Below are positions 32,229 through 39,910 of a stretch of 64,000 nucleotides of DNA, piece after piece (the stretch's first letter is position 1; each line of letters starts with the position of its first letter). The DNA is taken from positions 1 to 64,000 of the forward strand of contig NZ_JARXVE010000013.1 in assembly GCF_029893345.1 (NCBI RefSeq), read 5' to 3'. The DNA comes from Mycolicibacterium frederiksbergense. Its GTDB lineage: Bacteria > Actinomycetota > Actinomycetes > Mycobacteriales > Mycobacteriaceae. The notes beneath the pieces are model-generated. The model ran no database searches. It saw nothing but the letters and a program-made list of their open reading frames with translations, and was not told the DNA's origin. The translations under genes were made by a program, and so were the position numbers.

Positions 32229-33356
32229 TTGGACGCGCTGAACAAACTTCATGAATCCCGATCGCCGCTGCTGCGCGGTGTGGTGGGGGCCCTGCTGGTG
32301 ACTCTCACCGCGGCCGGAGGCCATGCCGTCGCATCGCACAAAACGGTGACCCTGACCGTCGACGGCGCGCCGATGACGGTGACGACGATGAAGTCCCGGG
32401 TGATCGATGTGGTCGAGGAAAACGGATTCTCGGTCGGCGAGCGAGACGATCTCTACCCCTCCGCCGAGCAGTCCGTGCACCAGGCCGACAGCATCGTTCT
32501 GCGCCGCAGCCGCCCGCTGCAGTTGTCGTTGGACGGTGAAGACAGCAAGCAGGTGTGGACCACCGCCTCGACCGTGGACGAGGCCCTGGCGCAGCTGAAG
32601 ATGACCGACAAGGCCCCCGCCGCGGCGTCCCGCGGCAGCAGGGTGCCGCTGGGCGGAATGGCACTGCCCGTGGTGAGTGCCAAGACCGTGCGTCTGGACG
32701 ACGGTGGGGTCGCCTCCACCGTGCATCTGGCCGCGCCGAATGTGGCCGGTTTGCTCGCCGCCGCGGGCGCCCCACTGGAGCAGAACGACACCGTGGTGCC
32801 GCCGGCATCCACCCCGGTCACCGAGGGGATGCGGGTGCAGGTGACCCGGATGCGCATCGAGAAGGTCACCGAGCGGGCCTCGCTGGCGCCGGGCAATCAG
32901 CGCATCGAGGATGTCGAGCTCAATATGAGCCGCAAGGTCGTCGAGGACGCCGGCGCCCCCGGAACCCAGGATGTGACCTACGCGGTGGCCACGGTGAACG
33001 GGGTGGAGACCGGCAGGCTGCCAGTAGCCAATGTCGTGATCGCGCCGGCCCGCGACGGCGTGCTGCGAGTCGGAGCAAAGCCGGGCACCGAAGTCCCGCC
33101 GATCTCCAACGGAGCCACCTGGGACTCTCTCGCGCAGTGCGAAGCGGGAGGTAATTGGGCTATTAACACGGGTAACGGTTTTTTTGGCGGGGTCCAATTC
33201 GACCAGAACACCTGGGAGCGACAGGGGGGTCTGCGGTATGCTCCGAGGGCCGATCTGGCGACTAGGGAAGAGCAGATTGCGATTGCTACGGTGACGCAGG
33301 CCCGACAGGGCTGGGGGGCATGGCCGACGTGTAGCGGGAGGATTGGGGCGCGCTGA
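32229..33356 (+). CDS. rpfB: resuscitation-promoting factor RpfB
   Basis: RpfB is a cell-wall muralytic enzyme that wakes dormant cells, working with the endopeptidase RipA. The 375-residue protein has an N-terminal membrane anchor (residues about 15-36), three DUF348 repeats (VTLTVDGAPMTVTT; LQLSLDGEDSKQVWTT; KTVRLDDGGVASTVHL), a G5 domain (about 208-290) and the lysozyme-like Rpf domain (about 300-375; WDSLAQCEAGGNWAINTGNGFFGGVQFD with the catalytic Glu in CEAGG). It starts at a TTG. The 94-base leader probably carries regulation; in M. tuberculosis the rpfB leader was reported to hold an attenuator. Confidence 0.96.
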   Translation: MDALNKLHESRSPLLRGVVGALLVTLTAAGGHAVASHKTVTLTVDGAPMTVTTMKSRVIDVVEENGFSVGERDDLYPSAEQSVHQADSIVLRRSRPLQLSLDGEDSKQVWTTASTVDEALAQLKMTDKAPAAASRGSRVPLGGMALPVVSAKTVRLDDGGVASTVHLAAPNVAGLLAAAGAPLEQNDTVVPPASTPVTEGMRVQVTRMRIEKVTERASLAPGNQRIEDVELNMSRKVVEDAGAPGTQDVTYAVATVNGVETGRLPVANVVIAPARDGVLRVGAKPGTEVPPISNGATWDSLAQCEAGGNWAINTGNGFFGGVQFDQNTWERQGGLRYAPRADLATREEQIAIATVTQARQGWGAWPTCSGRIGAR

Positions 33357-34264
33357 CTATTCGACTGCTCGGGCGGACCGAGATACGACGCTTGGCGAAA
33401 GAGATCGACTTTCGACCACGCAAGGCCTTTGGCCAGAATTTTGTTCACGACGCCAACACCGTGCGGCGCATCGTGTCGGCCTCCGGTATCAACCGGAACG
33501 ACCACGTGCTCGAGGTCGGGCCCGGGCTCGGGTCGCTGACATTGCCGCTGTTGGATCGCGGGGCACGGGTGACCGCGGTGGAGATCGACCCGGTGCTGGC
33601 CAAGCAATTGCCGGACACCATCGCCGATCATTCCCACAGTGAGATCAACCGTCTCACCGTGATCAACCAGGACGTCCTGACGCTGATGCCGTCCGATCTG
33701 GCCGAGCAGCCGACGGCTCTGGTGGCGAACCTGCCGTACAACGTGGCGGTGCCTGCGCTGCTGCACCTGTTGGCCGAGTTCCCGTCGATTCGCACGGTGA
33801 TGGTCATGGTGCAGGCGGAGGTGGCCGAGCGGTTGGCGGCCGAACCCGGTGGCAAGGACTACGGGGTGCCCAGCGCCAAGGCCCGGTTCTACGGAAACGT
33901 GCGCCGGCACGGAATGGTGTCGCCGACGGTGTTCTGGCCCATTCCGCGGGTTTACTCCGGGCTGGTCCGCATCGACCGGTACGAGACCTCGCCGTGGCCG
34001 ACGGACGCCGCGTTCCGCGATGAGGTGTTCAACCTGATCGACATCGGTTTCGCGCAGCGACGCAAGACCTCGCGCAACGCGTTCGCCGACTGGGCGGGCT
34101 CGGGCAACGAGTCGGCGGAGCGGCTGCTGGCCGCCAGCATCGACCCGTCGCGCCGTGGCGAGACGCTGGGCATCGCGGACTTCGTCCGCCTGCTGCAGCG
34201 GGCCAAAGAAGCCGCGGGTGAGGCTGCGGCCGAAACCGAGGCGGAACGACTCCGCATCACCTAA
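33353..34264 (+). CDS. ksgA: 16S rRNA adenine dimethyltransferase KsgA (RsmA)
   Basis: KsgA dimethylates A1518 and A1519 in helix 45 of 16S rRNA. SAM-binding and catalytic motifs are intact: GQNFVHDANTVRRIV, VLEVGPGLGSLTLPLL, TAVEIDP, ALVANLPYNVAVP, and FWPIPRVYSGLVRIDR. The first canonical start is a TTG at 33392, which would remove TIRLLGRTEIRR, a segment also found in the M. tuberculosis protein as I recall it. The only codon upstream that fits is a CTG at 33353, overlapping the rpfB stop as CTGA, with GGGAGG 11 bases before it. I therefore mark the longer frame. No ATG, GTG or TTG lies between the upstream stop and 33392. Confidence 0.9.
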   Translation: MTIRLLGRTEIRRLAKEIDFRPRKAFGQNFVHDANTVRRIVSASGINRNDHVLEVGPGLGSLTLPLLDRGARVTAVEIDPVLAKQLPDTIADHSHSEINRLTVINQDVLTLMPSDLAEQPTALVANLPYNVAVPALLHLLAEFPSIRTVMVMVQAEVAERLAAEPGGKDYGVPSAKARFYGNVRRHGMVSPTVFWPIPRVYSGLVRIDRYETSPWPTDAAFRDEVFNLIDIGFAQRRKTSRNAFADWAGSGNESAERLLAASIDPSRRGETLGIADFVRLLQRAKEAAGEAAAETEAERLRIT

Positions 34265-35151
34265 CCGGCGGTGCCAGTTTCATCACCCAGCGCCGTAGCG
34301 ATCAGGGTGATGAACTCCGTGCACGACCCATAGCGTCGGTCCGGGTCTTTCGACATGGCCTTGGCCAGGATGGTGTCGGCCGCGCGCGGAATCCAGCCGC
34401 ACCGCCGCGAGATCTGCGGCGGTCGGCTGTACAACTGCTGATCGATCATGCCCATCGCGGTGTCCGCGGTAAATGGTGGCGATCCGGTCAGCAGCTCGAC
34501 CGTGGTGCAGGCCAGGGCGTACTGGTCGGTGGCCGCCGACGGTGCCCGGCCGGCCAGCAGTTCGGGTGCCGTATACGGAAGCGATGCCTGAAGCTGCGGG
34601 TGCTGCGGCGCCCGATGGGTGATGCGTTTGGCCGGATCGAGGCTCAACCGGGTGCCGGAGTCGTGTGCCAGCCGGACGGCCACATCCTCGGCCATCGAGT
34701 GCGCCACCCCGAAGTCGATCAGCACGGTCCGCGAAAACTGGATGTCGACAAGGATATTGGCCGGTTTGACGTCGCAGTGCACGATGCCTCGGCGGTGGGC
34801 ATGGTCGAGTGCGTGGGCGATCCGGGTCAGCGCGGTGAGCCGATCGGCGGTGCCGGGCAGCCGGCTCACCGGCCCGCCGTCGATGTATTCCATGGCCAGC
34901 CAGGCCGGGCCCGCCGCGTACACCGTGATGATGCTGGGGTGCTCGAGGCGATGGGCGAAGTCGAACTCACGCTGCAACCGGGCCAGCTGGTCGGGTCTGC
35001 GGTGCTGATCGTCGAGAACCTTGAGCGCGACGGTGAACCCGTCGGCGTCGCGTCCCTGGTCCGCCCTGGCTCGATACACGACGGAGAATCCGCCGCGCCC
35101 GATGACTTCCGCCACGGTGTATCCCGCGACGACTTCGTCGGGTGAGGGCAC
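34261..35151 (-). CDS. soluble serine/threonine protein kinase
   Basis: The 296-residue product is a complete Hanks-type kinase without a membrane segment or sensor domain. Motifs: P-loop VIGRGGFSVVYRA, catalytic Lys in VALKVL, alpha-C Glu in QREFDFAHRLEHP, catalytic loop GIVHCDVKPANILVD (HRD changed to HCD), metal-binding IDFGVAH, and APE in LPYTAPELL. HCD lacks the Arg that usually couples to activation-loop phosphorylation, so activity may be constitutive. A -10 hexamer (TAGGCT, 35158-35163) ends 6 bases before the GTG. It lies convergent to ksgA, overlapping it by 4 bases, and divergent from ispE. Confidence 0.9.
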   Translation of the reverse strand: MPSPDEVVAGYTVAEVIGRGGFSVVYRARADQGRDADGFTVALKVLDDQHRRPDQLARLQREFDFAHRLEHPSIITVYAAGPAWLAMEYIDGGPVSRLPGTADRLTALTRIAHALDHAHRRGIVHCDVKPANILVDIQFSRTVLIDFGVAHSMAEDVAVRLAHDSGTRLSLDPAKRITHRAPQHPQLQASLPYTAPELLAGRAPSAATDQYALACTTVELLTGSPPFTADTAMGMIDQQLYSRPPQISRRCGWIPRAADTILAKAMSKDPDRRYGSCTEFITLIATALGDETGTAG

Positions 35152-35200
35152 CGTCTCAGCCTAGGTCCACCGACAACGTGGTTTGCGGCGTTGGTGGCGA

Positions 35201-35206
35201 TAGTGT
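35201..35206 (+). promoter_or_regulatory. -10 hexamer of ispE, predicted leaderless
   Basis: TAGTGT ends 7 bases before the GTG at 35214. A private promoter is needed because the kinase gene on the opposite strand cuts ispE off from rpfB-ksgA. Confidence 0.5.
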
Positions 35207-35213
35207 CGTGGCC

Positions 35214-36179
35214 GTGTCAGCATCCGACGGCAGCACCGCCTCAGAGTGGGTCCCTACCGGTTCGGTCACCGTGCGTGTCCCGGGCAAGGTGAACCTGTAC
35301 CTCGCCGTGGGTGATTTGCGCGACGACGGCTACCACGACCTCACCACGGTGTTCCACGCCGTGTCGCTGCTGGACGAGGTGACCGTGCGCAATGCCGACA
35401 TGCTGTCGCTGACGGTGGCGGGGGAGGGTGTCGAGTCGGTGCCCACCGATGAGCGCAACCTGGCCTGGCGGGCCGCGGAACTGATGGCCGAGCACGTAGG
35501 CCGGGCCCCGGACGTGGCGATCAGCATCGAGAAGTCGATCCCGGTGGCCGGCGGTATGGCCGGCGGCAGCGCCGACGCCGCGGCGGTGCTGGTGGCGATG
35601 AACACGCTGTGGGAGCTTGGGGTGCCGCGGCGCGACCTGCATGCCCTGGCCGCCCGGTTGGGCAGCGATGTCCCGTTCGCGCTGCACGGCGGCACCGCGC
35701 TGGGCACCGGCCGCGGCGAGGAGCTGGCCACCGTGTTGGCCCGAAACACATTCCACTGGGTGCTGGCGTTCGCGCACCGGGGGCTGTCCACCCCGAAGGT
35801 GTTCGGCGAGCTGGACCGGCTCCGGGCCGATGCGAAGGGGGCGCCGCCGCGGGCCGAGGAGCCCGAACCGGTGCTGGCCGCGCTGGCCTCCGGCGACCCG
35901 GCCGAACTGGCCGCGCTGCTGGGCAATGACCTGCAACCGGCGGCCTTGAGCCTGTACCCGGATCTGCGTCGCACCTTGCGCGCCGGGGTGGAGGCCGGCG
36001 CGCTGGCCGGCATCGTGTCCGGATCCGGGCCGACGTGTGCGTTCCTGTGCCCGTCGTCGGCCACGGCCGTGGACGTCGGTGCGGAACTCTCCGGGGCCGG
36101 GGTGTGCCGCACCGTGCGGGTGGCCAGCGGGCCGGTGCACGGTGCCCGGGTGGTCCCGGCACCGTCGGAGTCGGTCTGA
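35214..36179 (+). CDS. ispE: 4-diphosphocytidyl-2-C-methyl-D-erythritol kinase IspE
   Basis: IspE is the ATP-dependent kinase of the MEP isoprenoid pathway. The 321-residue GHMP kinase has PGKVNLYLAVGDLRDDGYHDL (substrate and Lys/Asp), the ATP glycine loop PVAGGMAGGSADAAAVL, SDVPFALHGGTALGTGRGE, and the C-terminal SGSGPTCAFL loop. The GTG at 35214 is chosen from the -10 spacing; GTG at 35208 is an alternative. In M. tuberculosis ispE (Rv1011) follows ksgA directly. Confidence 0.95.
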   Translation: MSASDGSTASEWVPTGSVTVRVPGKVNLYLAVGDLRDDGYHDLTTVFHAVSLLDEVTVRNADMLSLTVAGEGVESVPTDERNLAWRAAELMAEHVGRAPDVAISIEKSIPVAGGMAGGSADAAAVLVAMNTLWELGVPRRDLHALAARLGSDVPFALHGGTALGTGRGEELATVLARNTFHWVLAFAHRGLSTPKVFGELDRLRADAKGAPPRAEEPEPVLAALASGDPAELAALLGNDLQPAALSLYPDLRRTLRAGVEAGALAGIVSGSGPTCAFLCPSSATAVDVGAELSGAGVCRTVRVASGPVHGARVVPAPSESV

Positions 36180-36184
36180 GGGCC

Positions 36185-36207
36185 TGAGCCGCTTGCGCGA
36201 AGAGCGA
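36185..36207 (+). repeat. stop-associated element TGAGC(C)GCTTGCGCGAAGAG, copy a
   Basis: TGAGCCGCTTGCGCGAAGAG lies 5 bases after the ispE stop codon. The same string without the extra C follows the stops of the lysA-like gene and the VWA gene on the minus strand. Confidence 0.6.
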
Positions 36208-36555
36208 GGGCGGACCTGGTTTGACCTGGGGTGAGGGTTTTCGCCGGAATGTGACGGAGACCGCAGTTTCCGTGAGAGTTTGGCGGTTACTTAAGGGTCT
36301 CTTAAGATGATCGGCGGTGAATGCTAGCGGTCAGGCATCGGACACGGCTTGTGCGCCCGCTCGTGCGGGTGGACGGTCGCGGTGCCGTGTCGCCAGTGGT
36401 CCTGGAGCATCACCTGATCGAGACATAACTGCTCCCGAATTGTGTGTGCGTGCCTACCCAAAAGTGGTGCTCACCCGGCGGAGCATGGATACCCGGGCAA
36501 TGGCACGTGGCGCGATGTCGCCGGTGCTGCGGCTGCGGAAGCCAAGGAGGCCGTC
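36208..36555 (+). ncRNA. structured leader upstream of the acyl-AMP ligase gene (candidate cis-regulatory RNA)
   Basis: A promoter TTGGCG-N17-TAAGAT (36280-36308) predicts a transcript starting near 36315, so the ligase mRNA would have a leader of about 240 bases. The leader contains a perfect 8-pair stem (GACACGGC with GCCGTGTC) enclosing a second hairpin (CCCGC-TCGT-GCGGG). A palindromic CTTAAG pair brackets the -10 region (36290-36306). I do not recognise a known riboswitch class. An 80-codon frame also spans it (next entry). Confidence 0.4.
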
Positions 36556-36559
36556 GTGA
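36317..36559 (+). CDS. possible leader peptide/small protein overlapping the acyl-AMP ligase start
   Basis: This 80-codon frame begins at a GTG 8 bases after TAAGAT and ends with a TGA overlapping the next gene's GTG (GTGA). Both features suggest a leaderless upstream frame coupled to the ligase gene. The product is basic (ends LRLRKPRRPS), has three cysteines and no recognised domain. M. tuberculosis also has a small gene of unknown function, Rv1012, at this place; I cannot tell whether the two are related. Confidence 0.35.
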   Translation: MNASGQASDTACAPARAGGRSRCRVASGPGASPDRDITAPELCVRAYPKVVLTRRSMDTRAMARGAMSPVLRLRKPRRPS

Positions 36560-38193
36560 GCAGATTCACCGAGAAGATGTACCGCAGCGCTCGCGAGAGC
36601 CAGCGCGGCATGGTGACCGGCGAACCACACGAGCCGATGCGCCACACCTGGGGTGAGGTTCACGAACGCGCCCAGCGCATCGCGGGCGGTCTGGCCGCCG
36701 CGGGTATCGGTCCCGGCGACGCGGTCGGCGTGCTGGCCGGCTTCCCGGTTGAGATCGCCCCCACAGCCCAGGGCGTGTGGATGCGTGGCGCGAGCCTGAC
36801 CATGCTGCACCAGCCCACCCCGCGCACCGACCTGGCGGTGTGGGCCGAAGACACCATGAACGTGATCGGCATGATCGAGGCCGACGCGGTCATCGTCTCC
36901 GAGCCGTTCCTGGTCGCCATCCCGGTGCTGGAGGAAAAGGGCATCAAGGTGGTCAAGGTGGCCGATCTGCTGGCCGCCGACCCGATCGACCCGGTGGAGA
37001 CCGACGAGGACGATCTGGCGCTGATGCAGCTGACGTCCGGGTCTACCGGGTCCCCGAAAGCCGTTCAGATCACCCACCGCAACATCCACTCCAACGCCGA
37101 GGCGATGTTCATCGGCGCGCAGTACGACGTCGACAAGGACGTCATGGTCAGCTGGTTGCCGTGCTTCCACGACATGGGCATGGTCGGCTTCCTGACCATC
37201 CCGATGTACTTCGGCGCCGAGCTGGTCAAGGTCACCCCGATGGACTTCCTGCGGGACACGCTGCTGTGGGCCAAGCTGATCGACAAGTACAAGGGCACCA
37301 TGACCGCGGCGCCCAACTTCGCTTACGCGCTGTTCGCCAAGCGGTTGCGCCGTCAGGCCAAGCCCGGCGATTTCGATCTGTCCACGCTGCGGTTCGCGCT
37401 CTCGGGTGCCGAGCCGGTGGAGCCGGCCGATGTCGAGGACCTGCTCGACGCGGGCAAGCCGTTCGGTCTGCCGGAGTCGGCGATCCTGCCGGCCTACGGC
37501 ATGGCCGAGACCTGCCTGGCGGTGTCGTTCTCCCCGTGCGACGCCGGCCTGGTGGTCGACGAGGTCGATGCGGACCTGCTGGCCGCGCTGCGCCGCGCCG
37601 TGCCCGCCACCAAGGGCAACACCCGGCGGCTGGCCTCACTCGGCCCGCTGCTGCAGGACCTGGAGGCCCGCGTCGTCGATGAGCACGGCGACGTGATGCC
37701 GGCCCGCGGCGTCGGCGTCATCGAGTTGCGCGGCGAGTCGCTGACCCCGGGCTACATCACCATGGGTGGCTTCCTGCCGGCCCAGGATGAGCACGGCTGG
37801 TACGACACCGGCGACCTCGGTTACATCACCGAGGAGGGCAACGTCATCGTGTGCGGTCGCGTCAAGGACGTGATCATCATGGCCGGGCGCAACATCTACC
37901 CGACCGACATCGAACGTGCGGCCGGCCGTGTCGAGGGCGTGCGCCCCGGCTGCGCCGTCGCGGTGCGCCTGGATGCCGGGCATTCGCGCGAAACCTTCGC
38001 TGTCGCAGTGGAATCCAATGCCTGGCAGGATCCGGCCGAGGTGCGCCGGATCGAGCACCAGGTGGCCCACGAGGTGGTTTCCGAGGTTGACGTGCGGCCG
38101 CGTAACGTCGTGGTGCTCGGGCCCGGCAGCATCCCCAAGACCCCGTCGGGCAAGCTGCGCCGCGCGAATTCGGTATCGCTGGTTACCCAGTAG
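36556..38193 (+). CDS. fatty acyl-AMP/acyl-CoA ligase (Pks16/Rv1013 type, FAAL-like)
   Basis: The 545-residue adenylate-forming enzyme activates a fatty acid as acyl-AMP. The GTG at 36556 follows AAGGAGG by 5 bases. Motifs: LTSGSTGSPKAVQITH (A3 loop), AYGMAETCLAVSF, YDTGDLGYI, and GRNIYPTDIERAA. The last two resemble fatty acyl-AMP ligases, which hand acyl-AMP to a polyketide synthase, more than FACLs, which use GF(N)VYPxEVE. No polyketide synthase gene adjoins it, so product and partner are unknown. It is a plausible target of the lysine acetyltransferase Pat, by family only. Confidence 0.9.
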   Translation: MSRFTEKMYRSARESQRGMVTGEPHEPMRHTWGEVHERAQRIAGGLAAAGIGPGDAVGVLAGFPVEIAPTAQGVWMRGASLTMLHQPTPRTDLAVWAEDTMNVIGMIEADAVIVSEPFLVAIPVLEEKGIKVVKVADLLAADPIDPVETDEDDLALMQLTSGSTGSPKAVQITHRNIHSNAEAMFIGAQYDVDKDVMVSWLPCFHDMGMVGFLTIPMYFGAELVKVTPMDFLRDTLLWAKLIDKYKGTMTAAPNFAYALFAKRLRRQAKPGDFDLSTLRFALSGAEPVEPADVEDLLDAGKPFGLPESAILPAYGMAETCLAVSFSPCDAGLVVDEVDADLLAALRRAVPATKGNTRRLASLGPLLQDLEARVVDEHGDVMPARGVGVIELRGESLTPGYITMGGFLPAQDEHGWYDTGDLGYITEEGNVIVCGRVKDVIIMAGRNIYPTDIERAAGRVEGVRPGCAVAVRLDAGHSRETFAVAVESNAWQDPAEVRRIEHQVAHEVVSEVDVRPRNVVVLGPGSIPKTPSGKLRRANSVSLVTQ

Positions 38194-38209
38194 CCGGTCG
38201 GTTACGCAG

Positions 38210-38232
38210 GCTCAGGCCGCTCTGACCTGAGC
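38210..38232 (+). terminator. weak hairpin after the acyl-AMP ligase gene
   Basis: GCTCAGG and CCTGAGC form a 7-pair stem with a 9-base loop, 17 bases after the stop. No T-run follows, so termination is uncertain. Confidence 0.35.
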
Positions 38233-38260
38233 TCTCCACTGCAGCAAACCAGCTGCGGAA

Positions 38261-38289
38261 TTGACTTTTATTGTCGAATCCGCTAGTAA
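38261..38289 (+). promoter_or_regulatory. promoter of the DUF4189 gene
   Basis: TTGACT and TAGTAA are separated by 17 bases, close to the housekeeping consensus TTGACA-N17-TATAAT. The start codon is 57 bases downstream, behind an AGAGGA ribosome site. Confidence 0.6.
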
Positions 38290-38345
38290 CCTCGTGCGAC
38301 TTCTATATATTCTCTCGCAGAACGTCTTCGACGAGAGGATCATCG

Positions 38346-38780
38346 ATGGCCGATACTCGTGTGGTTTCAGCGATTTTGGCCGCGGGGGTTATTGCGGCGG
38401 GGGTCACGGCGGGCACCGCCTGGGCGAGCGGCCCGGGCGGGTACAGCGAGGACCCCGAGGGTGTCTCGGTGGCGGTCGGTACCGGCGAATTCGAGGGCTC
38501 CCTGGTGGGTTTCACCGCAACCGGTAACACCAATGACGAGGCGTCCGCGGCGGTGGTCGCGGCCTGCCAGAACGCCGGTGGTATCGAGTGCACCAGCGAC
38601 GAGGTCACCAACGACAATCTCTGCATCGCGTCCGTCGCCGCAAGCAATGGCAGCGGCGTGGTAGCCGGTGGCGCCGGGGCGACCGTCGATGCTGCCCGTG
38701 CGGATGCGTTCAACCGGGCGGCGGCCAACAACACGCCGCTCGATCCGGCGGCCAAAGTCGTGGTATCGGCCTGCCCTTGA
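38346..38780 (+). CDS. secreted DUF4189-type protein
   Basis: The 144-residue product starts at an ATG behind AGAGGA, has a signal peptide (VVSAILAAGVIAAGVTAGTAWA) and a mature domain with four cysteines (VAACQNAGGIECTSDEV, NLCIASVAAS, VSACP). The pattern A-x-ACQ-x-G...C...CxA is that of DUF4189, a small exported family frequent in mycobacteria, of unknown role. It has its own strong promoter. Confidence 0.78.
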   Translation: MADTRVVSAILAAGVIAAGVTAGTAWASGPGGYSEDPEGVSVAVGTGEFEGSLVGFTATGNTNDEASAAVVAACQNAGGIECTSDEVTNDNLCIASVAASNGSGVVAGGAGATVDAARADAFNRAAANNTPLDPAAKVVVSACP

Positions 38781-38855
38781 TGGGCGGCGGATGTCAGCGC
38801 GTTGTGCACATGACCATTCCGGTGTCGCGGTCGTAGTCCGAAAGGGGAGGACGCA

Positions 38856-39080
38856 ATGACAAGTCGTGGCAAGGCAGCGTTGCTGATGGCGACTCTGGCA
38901 GCAGTGTCGACGGTTTCGGCTCCGGTCGCAGGTGCTCGACCGACCTGTCAGGACACGGCCACCAAGACCATCTGCCAGACCAATGGCAGCGTGTCGATCA
39001 AGGCCAGGCCGGGAACGACCGCACCGCCGGCCAATCTGCCGGTGATTCCGTGGCTCGGCATGCCCGGCGGCCGCCGATAG
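38856..39080 (+). CDS. small secreted protein, unknown function
   Basis: This 74-residue product begins behind a strong GGGGAGGA site. It has a signal peptide (about 27 residues, ending VAGARP) and a mature peptide of under 50 residues with two cysteines (PTCQDT and TICQTNG) and a Pro-rich end (APPANLPVIPWLG). The two cysteines would close a small loop after export. It follows the DUF4189 gene by 75 bases and may share its transcript. Similar short exported proteins occur across mycobacteria. Confidence 0.7.
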   Translation: MTSRGKAALLMATLAAVSTVSAPVAGARPTCQDTATKTICQTNGSVSIKARPGTTAPPANLPVIPWLGMPGGRR

Positions 39081-39140
39081 CACCCTTGCTTCACGGCGCA
39101 CCGTGTGCCGCAACGGTTTTCACACGCTCGCGAGCTGTCG

Positions 39141-39266
39141 CTACGTGGAGTCGGTACCGGCCTTCTGATCGGCGGCCCGGTTCTGCCGGATGACCAGCCA
39201 GCGCATCGCCAACAGGACTCCCAGCGGTGCCGCCATCATCGACAGCACTTCGAACATGTCCGACAT
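39141..39266 (-). CDS. 41-residue single-pass membrane protein
   Basis: The start ATG overlaps the stop of the upstream gene as TGATG, so the two are translationally coupled. The product has one hydrophobic helix (MFEVLSMMAAPLGVLLAMRWLVI) flanked by acidic and basic ends, a small membrane peptide. It is too short for most gene finders. At first sight it looks like a frameshifted tail of the upstream protein, but the overlap of stop and start argues for a separate gene. Confidence 0.55.
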   Translation of the reverse strand: MSDMFEVLSMMAAPLGVLLAMRWLVIRQNRAADQKAGTDST

Positions 39267-39802
39267 CAGCTGGGCCGCCTGGTGCTCGCGGCGCTGTCGG
39301 CGTGCATCGCGGTATAGACCTGCCACCAGATCAGCTCGTGGTCGACGGCGCTGAGTTCGCCCCGGCGGCGGCGCTCGTCGGCCTCCAGTAGCGCAACGGC
39401 CAGCGCGGTGAGCCGATCGCGGGCCGCGGCCGCCTCCGGATCGTGGAAGCCGGCCATCGTCGTCGCGCCCAGCGTGCGGACCTGATGGTAGGCGTTGCCG
39501 GCCAGGACGAACGCGATGGCGCCGGCCGCCAGGCATATGGCCGCGGATACGCCGAACGCCGGCCAGGGTGCCATTTGTCCGGTCAGCCAGGTCTCGCACA
39601 GCAGCCACAGCAGCAGCCCCCACAACGGCCAGCCCCGGGCCACCCGGACCCAGCGTCGTTCGGCCACGCCCAGACCGGGCGGGTACACCACCAGGCGGTA
39701 GTTGATGATGCCGAAGCGGCCGGGCCGAACCTGGACGCAACCCCAGCTCCGGGAACCGTCGAGCAGCGGCGCCAGCTTATGCCGTACTCCGATTCTGTCC
39801 AT
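39266..39802 (-). CDS. membrane protein of unknown function
   Basis: The 178-residue protein has an N-terminal soluble part (FGIINYRLVVYPPGLGVAERR), two membrane helices (about residues 57-95; WPLWGLLLWLLCETWL and FGVSAAICLAAGAIAFVLAG) and a C-terminal helical cytoplasmic region (LTALAVALLEADERRRRGEL) ending at a TGA that overlaps the next ATG. I do not recognise the family with confidence (possibly DUF6611). The coupled 41-residue membrane peptide downstream is probably a partner subunit. Confidence 0.65.
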   Translation of the reverse strand: MDRIGVRHKLAPLLDGSRSWGCVQVRPGRFGIINYRLVVYPPGLGVAERRWVRVARGWPLWGLLLWLLCETWLTGQMAPWPAFGVSAAICLAAGAIAFVLAGNAYHQVRTLGATTMAGFHDPEAAAARDRLTALAVALLEADERRRRGELSAVDHELIWWQVYTAMHADSAASTRRPS

Positions 39803-39882
39803 GCTTTCGGTCTACTCGCTGGGTGGGCTTCAAGCCGCGGTCTGGACATTTTCTTTACGCCCCGGAGAGATATCCTTGCGAG

Positions 39883-39906
39883 CTGAGTCTAGTTATCTAT
39901 ACTCAG
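39883..39906. promoter_or_regulatory. 24-base palindromic operator over the -10 of the QueG-like gene
   Basis: CTGAGTCTAG and CTATACTCAG are inverted complements with one mismatch around TTAT. The right half contains the -10 hexamer TATACT (39898-39903), so a bound regulator would block the promoter. The -10 ends 7 bases before the ATG, predicting a leaderless mRNA. Confidence 0.65.
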
Positions 39907-39910
39907 ATGG

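Noticed and set aside
39141..39802. Frameshifted pseudogene
   Set aside because: The apparent frame change coincides exactly with a stop/start overlap (TGATG), the normal signature of coupled genes.
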